A DNA stretch of 44,477 nt from IMG/VR virus record IMGVR_UViG_3300023229_000028, positions 1-44,477 of that record. One strand, 5' to 3'. Below the pieces are notes generated by a model, which saw nothing but the letters and a program-made list of their open reading frames with translations, was not told the origin of the DNA and did no database searches. Origin of the DNA: a virus. Every line of letters begins with the position of its first letter. The first letter of the stretch is position 1. Positions 38,254 to 44,477 of this stretch are shown piece after piece. A program made the position numbers and the translations under genes.

Positions 38254-40455
38254 GTGGACCAAGATGTTACAAAATTAATTGCTGCTTTAGCTGAAGCAGT
38301 TAAAAAGCTAAAGGATGTTGCGGGTCTCCCTGCAGCTAATCAATCATCTGCAAATTATGATGATGTACGTTCACCTGATTTTGACAATAAGAACGAACGG
38401 TCTATAAAGAAGAAAGGGCCCTCTCTCTCGACCAATGAGGCCTCCCGTTGGGGGACTATATCCAAAATATTTGCAAGGACTATGTTCAATTTCTCAAAAG
38501 AGAAAAATCCAGATTTTGGTGCGAAGAAGACACGTAACATACCGTCAGTAATTAATGTAGATATTCCTAAGTCTGATGATGCATGTTCTAAGTCTTTACT
38601 AAAAGGCTTAGGGGGTATTTTATTAGTCTTGGGGGGTTTAGGTCTTGCAATTGCAGCATTTTTTACTGGTCCTGGAGCTGCAGGAAAATTGATGCAAATG
38701 TTCAGTGGTGGCTTAGTAAAGCTCGGGGGTATATTCTTAGAGAGTATTAAAAAGAGACTCGGTAGATTAGTCACCAGTGCAATTAATATATTAAAAACAG
38801 CGACATTTGGAATTATAGATAAGGTGACAAAAGCATTCCCTAAAGCTGGTAAATTCTTAAAAATATTTTCAACATTGGGTAGTAAATTAGGCGGCCATAT
38901 TTCTAAAGTTATCAGATTTTTACCGGGTGTAGGGGCGTTGGTTGCTTTTTGGTTTGCCTATAAAAATATAAAAGCGGGTGATATTATAGGTGGTGTTGGG
39001 GAGATTGCTTCTGGATTACTAAGCTTAGGTACACTAATCCCAGGGGTGGGGGCTATTACAGGCCCTTTAGGCATTGCTTTAGATATTGCTCTATTAGGGC
39101 GATATGCTGTAATGAGCCCAAGTGCTCGAGTTAAGCAGTCAGAAAAATTTGGTTCAATGTTCAGTAAGCTAGCTGGATGGGTTGGAGATAAGATATCAAA
39201 ATATGGTAAATATATACCTGTAATATCCTCTCTGATGTGGTGGTTCGAATCTTGGAAGGCCTTTAATAGAGGTGATATAAAATCTGGATTTGAAAATATA
39301 ATAAAGGGTATCTTTCCATACGCGCCGCTTTTAGCGGAAGGGGTAAGTAAGGGTTATAGTATAATTTCGTCTCTTAGTATGTCTAAAATTACTGATTCAG
39401 TAAATTTTTCAAATATAAAAGACTTTGGAATGAGTGCAAAAAATTGGATCAGTAATAAACTTAAAAATCTGCCATATTTCCTAGCTAAACCACTTGAGTG
39501 GCTAGGTCTCATAGAAAAAACCGATAACGGTAAGAGTCTTGAGTTAACTCAAGGTACAAATGAGTTTATATCAAAAATAAAGGCCTTTTTCTCCCCTCTA
39601 AGTTCTGCAGGAGAAAAAATTAAAAACTATACAAATAATATTATAGATAAAATTAAGTTACCTGGGAGAGCTATATTTGATACAGTTAGTCAAAATATAA
39701 GGATATTTATAGATAATATAAAAACTGCATCTGCTGATGTATTTAGTAATGCTAAATCTAAATTAAAGGGGCTTGATGCTATAGTAAAAGCCAAAGTTAC
39801 CAATGTAATCGCTTCAGGTAGTGATTTATTGAGTGATGCAGCTGCCCGTATAAAGAATTCAAGTACGTTCATTGCTAACCAATTAAAGTTAGGGAAGGAT
39901 ATCTTAGTAAATAGTTCAACTACAGTTGCTAACTGGCAAAAGAATATGACGTCGAGTATTACTAATTTTATAGCTAGTAAAGCTATGTCTCTAATAACTA
40001 GCATACCTAAGATGTTGAAAGCTTCAATAGGCCACGCAAAAGATATTATAGCTAAAATAATAGCAGTACCTAGAGAGACAGGCGCTGCTATCGCAGGTCA
40101 TATTGCTGAAGCGGGTGCAGATTTTGGGAGTAAAATACAAACAAATGTAGATAAAGTTAAATTCAATATTGAAGGCGACTTTAAAGTTATCGCTGATCTT
40201 AATAGGGCATCAGTCAAAGAGTTGTCTAAACTTAGAAAGGATATTATTACTGCATCGAATAATCAGGTACAGATATTAAAAGATATTAGATCCGGTCTTT
40301 CAAATATTGCTTCCGTTAATAACTCTGCAGGTAGTACAGCGCCAATGATGTTCGGTGGGGGTGGGAATAGTAGTGGGACAGGTGGTGGTGGTGGATATCC
40401 AGCAGATACAAACGACATGTTCTTCAACGATAGAGTATCTAAGGGGATTTCATAA
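38254..40455 (+). CDS. Tape measure / baseplate hub protein (gp29-like), 733 aa
   Basis: Start is GTG at 38254; the nearby ATG at 38252 is out of frame. Long helical chain with hydrophobic Gly/Ala segments (about 122-145 and 225-265, LGGLGLAIAAFFTGPG and LPGVGALVAFWFAYK), typical of tape measure proteins, and heptad-like C-terminal repeats ending in a Gly-rich tail. Sets tail length and passes into the host membrane during DNA injection. TAATG overlap with the next gene. Confidence 0.8.
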   Translation: MDQDVTKLIAALAEAVKKLKDVAGLPAANQSSANYDDVRSPDFDNKNERSIKKKGPSLSTNEASRWGTISKIFARTMFNFSKEKNPDFGAKKTRNIPSVINVDIPKSDDACSKSLLKGLGGILLVLGGLGLAIAAFFTGPGAAGKLMQMFSGGLVKLGGIFLESIKKRLGRLVTSAINILKTATFGIIDKVTKAFPKAGKFLKIFSTLGSKLGGHISKVIRFLPGVGALVAFWFAYKNIKAGDIIGGVGEIASGLLSLGTLIPGVGAITGPLGIALDIALLGRYAVMSPSARVKQSEKFGSMFSKLAGWVGDKISKYGKYIPVISSLMWWFESWKAFNRGDIKSGFENIIKGIFPYAPLLAEGVSKGYSIISSLSMSKITDSVNFSNIKDFGMSAKNWISNKLKNLPYFLAKPLEWLGLIEKTDNGKSLELTQGTNEFISKIKAFFSPLSSAGEKIKNYTNNIIDKIKLPGRAIFDTVSQNIRIFIDNIKTASADVFSNAKSKLKGLDAIVKAKVTNVIASGSDLLSDAAARIKNSSTFIANQLKLGKDILVNSSTTVANWQKNMTSSITNFIASKAMSLITSIPKMLKASIGHAKDIIAKIIAVPRETGAAIAGHIAEAGADFGSKIQTNVDKVKFNIEGDFKVIADLNRASVKELSKLRKDIITASNNQVQILKDIRSGLSNIASVNNSAGSTAPMMFGGGGNSSGTGGGGGYPADTNDMFFNDRVSKGIS

Positions 40456-41330
40456 TGAGCCTATATACAATAGAATCTTCTGGAGGTAAAATGTCAGCAA
40501 GGCCGTCAGGTAGCGGTCTTGTTAACATTATAGGTAAATATTCTACCGTTAAATCTATAGACATTCCAGAAATTAGATTAAAGGAATCAGAAATACTGCA
40601 AAGCTCTATTGTTACTCAAGCTAAATATTCAACAGCTGTTGCATCAGGTAGCTTTAATAAGATTTTAGAGCTCTGTCCAGCTGGAGTAAAGGGTAAACTG
40701 AAAGATATAATGTCAGCAGCAGATATTCCAGACTCTGACGATCCTTTTGATGGGCTATATGATAGTGAGCCTACAGGGTTTATATACACATTACCGTATT
40801 ATAATGAAGGACCTGTATTTACAAAATCAGCTGATTTTGCGGAAACATATAAAGGTGACGGGCTAATGGATGCAGCGAGTGATCTATATAATGCATTTAA
40901 GAAGATTTCTATTGGGACAAACCAGCTCGTTAAAACCTTAACTGAGCCGGGGGTATTTCTTTTAAAGCCGAGATTTTATGATCCTGGCAGTAGTACCCAA
41001 TCAGTCAGCTTTTCATTTCCGCTACTCAATACGCTAAATGAAGAAGACATTCAAAGTAATTACGATCTTGTATGGCTACTTTTATTTCAAAATTGTGTTA
41101 AGCGATTGGACCGTAGCGCCTTTGTACCTCCGTGTATATATGAAGTAACAGTCCCTGGATATACCTATATGAAGTTTGGATATGTAGAGTCTATTTCAGT
41201 TGATTTTCTAGGCACAAGAAGAACTATGGATATAGGCGGTGTTAATACTATTATTCCAGAAGCTTATAATATATCCATTACATTAAGACAGCTTACAACG
41301 GACGTTGCTGAGTTTTTCGATAAGGTATAG
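40455..41330 (+). CDS. Baseplate tube-cap protein (gp48-like), 291 aa
   Basis: The C-terminal half shares with the next gene EPGVFLLKPRFYDPGS, SFPLLNT, VPGYTYMKFGY and IIPEAYNISI. The pair resembles T4 gp48/gp54 (tube cap and tube initiator), which are homologous and adjacent. It probably forms a ring between baseplate hub and tube. Assignment to gp48 rather than gp54 is by order. Confidence 0.65.
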   Translation: MSLYTIESSGGKMSARPSGSGLVNIIGKYSTVKSIDIPEIRLKESEILQSSIVTQAKYSTAVASGSFNKILELCPAGVKGKLKDIMSAADIPDSDDPFDGLYDSEPTGFIYTLPYYNEGPVFTKSADFAETYKGDGLMDAASDLYNAFKKISIGTNQLVKTLTEPGVFLLKPRFYDPGSSTQSVSFSFPLLNTLNEEDIQSNYDLVWLLLFQNCVKRLDRSAFVPPCIYEVTVPGYTYMKFGYVESISVDFLGTRRTMDIGGVNTIIPEAYNISITLRQLTTDVAEFFDKV

Positions 41331-41346
41331 GAATAATTAATATTTG

Positions 41347-41354
41347 AATAAATA
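41347..41354 (+). promoter_or_regulatory. Late promoter
   Basis: Plus-strand AATAAATA, 6 bases before the ATG at 41361. Confidence 0.65.
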
Positions 41355-41360
41355 TTATTA

Positions 41361-42296
41361 ATGGCAAATGTTACTACTACAAATCCTGGAGCTCCGAGCA
41401 GCTCAGCTGGTAGATCATCATCTTCAAATCAAAATACAACCCCTAGTGGAAATACTGGAGGTAATGGGGGGAGCAGCTTCGATATAGTTAATGGGTATGA
41501 TTGGTCCTTAAATAAGCCGAAAGATCCACCATATATAGAGTTGAAGGAGTATAAAGTATCTACTAGTCAAGTTACACAAGGCTTTGCTCACTTTATTACA
41601 TCTACATTAGAAAATCTAGGCGGTACAGTCTGCGATTTTGTGGATGAGTGTATTGCAGGTGAACTAGCAACTGGTGGTAATAGTGAGAGCTCTCCACATT
41701 TAGAGCCTTACGGGGGGATGTATAATCTATTAGAATCTGGCAATACCTTTAAGTTACCTTATTTTGAGAACTCAGTAAGATCGAGGACTAATAGCTGGGC
41801 AACTACATTCGGCGGCGATAGTAACAATTTAATCGCGGACTTTGCTGCGGCGGGGGCTAAGTTTGTTAATCAGCATATGGCTGGAAGCAATTACGGATTT
41901 AGTGGGTTGCTGGAACCTGGGGTATTCGTCGAGAGGACCAGATTTTACCAGCCATCCGCTCTATCTGAAGAGCCTATATCTTTAACATTTCCTCTTCTCA
42001 ATACTCAGGAATCAGGGAGTATACAAAAAAATAAAGAATTTATAAATACACTTGCCAGAAATACTTCACCTAGTCGTAAATCAAAAACGCAACTAGACCC
42101 TCCCCATTTTTATGAAGCTCTAATACCGGGTATTAGATTTATAAAATATGGGTTTATATCTTCCTTTAAAGTTGAGATGGCAGGCACACGAAGAATGATT
42201 GGAGGTGATATCATACCAGAGGCTTATCAAATAACTATCGAAGTGAAATCACTAACAGAAGAATCTGGAAACTTTTTAATAGAGGCACAAAAATGA
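41361..42296 (+). CDS. Baseplate tube initiator (gp54-like), 311 aa
   Basis: Ser/Gly/Asn-rich N-terminal 45 residues, then the body shared with the previous protein (LEPGVFVERTRFYQPS, TFPLLNTQ, IPGIRFIKYGF, GTRRMIGG, IIPEAYQITI). Tandem paralog, as gp48/gp54 in T4. Its own late promoter lies in the 30-base gap. Overlaps gp53-like gene by 4 bases. Confidence 0.65.
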   Translation: MANVTTTNPGAPSSSAGRSSSSNQNTTPSGNTGGNGGSSFDIVNGYDWSLNKPKDPPYIELKEYKVSTSQVTQGFAHFITSTLENLGGTVCDFVDECIAGELATGGNSESSPHLEPYGGMYNLLESGNTFKLPYFENSVRSRTNSWATTFGGDSNNLIADFAAAGAKFVNQHMAGSNYGFSGLLEPGVFVERTRFYQPSALSEEPISLTFPLLNTQESGSIQKNKEFINTLARNTSPSRKSKTQLDPPHFYEALIPGIRFIKYGFISSFKVEMAGTRRMIGGDIIPEAYQITIEVKSLTEESGNFLIEAQK

Positions 42297-42670
42297 TAAT
42301 ACAACTGAAGCAAAATGACATAGAGGAATTGCCTAATCTCGATATACGAAGATATGAAAATATATTTAATGTGTATACTCAAGGAAATGGGAAGGGCACA
42401 TCATATTACTATTTTAATATACTGAGAAAAATATCAATAGATAGTAATAATATTGATCCTGAAGTTTTTAATTATGTGGAGATAGCTAAGCCGATTCCCT
42501 GGACGACAATCAGTCATGATGCCTATGGCACTCAGCACTTATGGTGGCTTATACTAGCTATTAATAATATAATAAACCCAGTAGTATTGCCTAAGACTGG
42601 AGATACATATAAGGTAATTAAAAAGGAGTATTTAACTTCAATACTAAACCAATTAAAAAATTCATTATAA
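42293..42670 (+). CDS. Baseplate wedge protein (gp53-like), 125 aa
   Basis: Has IPWTTISHDAYGTQHLWWLI near residues 66-85 and a following NNIINPVVLPKTGDTYKVI, the signature of gp53-like wedge proteins (PWTxISxxxYGTxxLWWLI then NP...G..L.V). gp53 joins the wedges to the central hub. Length is shorter than T4 gp53 (196 aa) but equal to many marine relatives. Confidence 0.8.
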   Translation: MIIQLKQNDIEELPNLDIRRYENIFNVYTQGNGKGTSYYYFNILRKISIDSNNIDPEVFNYVEIAKPIPWTTISHDAYGTQHLWWLILAINNIINPVVLPKTGDTYKVIKKEYLTSILNQLKNSL

Positions 42671-44029
42671 ATGGCAAAGATAGCACAAATAGATGATCGA
42701 TCGTTTACATTCGATATATCTCTAGGGTCGGGGGTATCTCTTACTAAATCATCCATCAGATACTTAGAGATAGACTCTCGTCTTCCCTCTACTGGTTTTG
42801 TAGAAGGATTTATGGTTGTAGATAATACTGCAGGTGCTCTAGACAACTTAATAAAATTTGGTGGTGATCCGTTTACTGATTTGATGTATATATATATACA
42901 AGCAAATGATGGTGATGAGGGCGAGATTTCTACACCACCTGTAGAACACGCGTTAAGTATTTATAAGGTAGATAATTTACCAATAGGGGAATACCCTAGA
43001 AGTATGAAGCGGATATACTTTAGAGAAATTGGAGGTCAGGCATTAAGAGAAATAAAATCTACTGTATCTATTGAGGATTTTAAAGAGATAACAGATAGTG
43101 AAAATGATATCACTAATATGTCTAATAACGAGAGAGGAGTTAGAACAGATGTATATCTCAGGAAGGTATTTGAAAAGGCAGGCATCCCCGTAAGTAAAGA
43201 TAATTGGGCAAAGGGGAAACATTATACACCACCTCTCTCGCCTTTCGGTAATGAATATTGTTATGATGTTATTAAAAAAATACACTCACGACATATATCA
43301 GAAGAAGCCCCTCATGACTTTATTTACACATATTGGGATAATAAGGATAATGAAATGAAGTCGTACCCCATGCATCAGGTTTTCGAGAAATTCTCACAGG
43401 ATGCAGAGTGGGTACTAGAGTCATTTATATTAGGTGATATGGGAGTTAGAGGCGACGGTGGTTCAGGCGGTATAAAGGTTGCAAAGAATGCTAGTAGCGA
43501 TTTAAGCGTTATTAAGTCGTTTAATCATGAATACCCTAACGGTGGGGAGCTTGGCAGAAAGATGTCGTTATATATCCCAGTTACAGAAGGCGCAACTGGG
43601 TCAAGATTTAATAATGGAGCTAAATTTTTAGATAAAACACTTTCAGATTATAAAAAATATTTTGTTGATCCGCTTGGTGATAATTCGGCGATAGAGTTTA
43701 ATGATCAATTTAAGAATAATATTTTAGAATCAAGTAATACGTTTAAATCTACATTTCTTCGACCCGATTATGCGGAACAAGTAGATACTAACGCTGTATT
43801 TTTTAACAATTTAATTAACAATTCTCATAAGATTAATATAACTACAAGAGGCATGCCGTATAGACGGTCAGGGCTATTTGCAGATATAGCTTCAATAGAG
43901 GGAGGTGATGCTACAGAAAGGCATAGAAATATATGTGGGCGGTATTGGATTACAAGCTGCAAGCATATATTCAGTGATGAAAAGTATTGGAATGAAATAT
44001 CTGGAGTAAAAACATACGCAAGTAAATGA
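42671..44029 (+). CDS. Baseplate hub protein (gp27/gp44-like), 452 aa
   Basis: Starts AKIAQIDDRSFTFDISLGSGV and has a second domain with TDVYLRKVFEKAGIPV and ITTRGMPYRRSGLFADI near residues 390-410. The RxxGLFxxI motif in the last third is seen in hub tail-spike/hub proteins of the gp27 fold. Adjacent to gp53-like gene. The end overlaps the next start by ATGA. The assignment is from context and fold hints. Confidence 0.55.
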   Translation: MAKIAQIDDRSFTFDISLGSGVSLTKSSIRYLEIDSRLPSTGFVEGFMVVDNTAGALDNLIKFGGDPFTDLMYIYIQANDGDEGEISTPPVEHALSIYKVDNLPIGEYPRSMKRIYFREIGGQALREIKSTVSIEDFKEITDSENDITNMSNNERGVRTDVYLRKVFEKAGIPVSKDNWAKGKHYTPPLSPFGNEYCYDVIKKIHSRHISEEAPHDFIYTYWDNKDNEMKSYPMHQVFEKFSQDAEWVLESFILGDMGVRGDGGSGGIKVAKNASSDLSVIKSFNHEYPNGGELGRKMSLYIPVTEGATGSRFNNGAKFLDKTLSDYKKYFVDPLGDNSAIEFNDQFKNNILESSNTFKSTFLRPDYAEQVDTNAVFFNNLINNSHKINITTRGMPYRRSGLFADIASIEGGDATERHRNICGRYWITSCKHIFSDEKYWNEISGVKTYASK

Positions 44030-44477
44030 TAATATCTAAAACAGCTCTCCCATTCATATTTACTCATTTACCATATTCGTATTATGTAGATAGTTTTGGC
44101 TTATGTCAGGAAATAAGTGCATTTAAAACCATAATCGATTTAAATAATCAATTTTATTCAATTATGTCATCAACCTCGCCAGATGAGGCAGCTACTGAAT
44201 TTGCAATTAATCTATTAGAAATATCGTCAGATTTACCACCAGATGTACTAATTGAATATTCTGAAGAGTATAATAGACTACCATATAATATAAAAAGTGG
44301 CGGTCTTAGAATAGGTGAGGCGCCTATAATAGATGTAATTGCAACAGCTGCTAATAATACAGGTAACGCTGGTGGGGGCTCCGGGTCAGTAGAAGAAACT
44401 GAGGAAGAATCTACGAGTGATAGCAGCGGTGGTGGTGGCGGTGGTGGTGGCGGTGGTGGCGGGGGTAGGTGTAACCC
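44026..44477 (+). CDS. Gly-rich-tailed protein, N-terminal part, more than 150 aa
   Basis: Runs off the right edge. N-terminus MIISKTALPFIFTHLPYSYYV, helical middle, then an acidic Ser/Glu stretch (VEETEEESTSDSS) and a run of 12 Gly codons (about residues 134-145). Coupled to the hub gene by a 4-base overlap, so probably a baseplate or tail component; the Gly run may be a flexible linker to a further domain outside the window. Confidence 0.6.
   Translation, partial: MIISKTALPFIFTHLPYSYYVDSFGLCQEISAFKTIIDLNNQFYSIMSSTSPDEAATEFAINLLEISSDLPPDVLIEYSEEYNRLPYNIKSGGLRIGEAPIIDVIATAANNTGNAGGGSGSVEETEEESTSDSSGGGGGGGGGGGGGRCN

Noticed and set aside
38355-38774. Long minus-strand open frame opposite the tape measure gene
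   Set aside because: A shadow of the plus-strand coding sequence with unnatural composition; no promoter or start signal.
44402-44477. Simple-sequence repeat or CRISPR-like repeat at the right edge
   Set aside because: It is a run of Gly codons within an open coding frame, with mixed third positions.

Overview
The window looks like one continuous piece of a tailed-phage genome: an AT-rich, contractile-tailed, distantly T4-like myovirus. The anchors are a T4-type large terminase (gp17-like), a tail sheath (gp18-like), tail-tube proteins, tape measure, baseplate hub and wedge proteins, and TATAAATA-like late promoters. The gene mix (Hsp20, RmlB, AlkB-like oxygenase, sulfotransferase, many small proteins) resembles large marine T4-like phages. 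The host cannot be read from the sequence. Most genes lack a clear Shine-Dalgarno sequence, and a DUF1501 protein is present (a family common in Planctomycetes, Verrucomicrobia and Bacteroidetes); both are only hints. Both ends cut through genes, so the window is internal to a larger genome.

Layout. (1) 1-24535, almost all minus strand: tightly packed small genes with 1-4 base or short overlaps, plus recognisable enzymes. These are a TilS-like PP-loop ATPase, three HExxH putative metallopeptidases, a RadA-like RecA-fold ATPase with a C-terminal winged helix, DUF932, a 2H-phosphoesterase-like protein, an AlkB-like dioxygenase with an inserted zinc knuckle, a DUF1501 protein, a PD-(D/E)XK nuclease, a gp14-like neck protein and a sulfotransferase. 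It also holds a tRNA-Arg(UCU) and a strange 124-nt tRNA-like element. One plus-strand gene interrupts it, an amidase endolysin at 12259-13011, followed by a 15-bp terminator. (2) 24601-30690, head packaging and tail: acidic protein, terminase, tube-like protein, sheath. (3) 30766-35427, minus strand: two virion-type proteins sharing an N-terminal peptide, a PAS-domain membrane protein, zinc-finger proteins, RmlB, Hsp20. (4) 35504-44477, plus strand: tail tube, gp26-like, tape measure, gp48/gp54-like pair, gp53-like, hub-like and a truncated Gly-rich protein.

Regulation is legible. Eighteen copies of GGAAC-N5-TATAATnAT, all on the minus strand, sit just upstream of non-structural genes. Eleven TAAATA-type elements sit 5-15 bases before start codons of structural, lysis or otherwise late genes on both strands. 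Many of both types lie so close to ATG that transcripts would be leaderless or nearly so. A third feature is CA-rich leaders (CAAACAAAC-like) before several genes that lack a Shine-Dalgarno site.

Several genes are broken or recoded: -1 frame changes at 4780-4985, 9229-9722 and 33077-33332 (the last at an A9 run that is an ideal slippery site), an in-frame TAA at 20326-20328, and a start-less frame in a tandem array of small paralogs at 9229-10454. No stretch of more than 300 bases lacks a gene. No CRISPR array, insertion sequence or integrase was seen.
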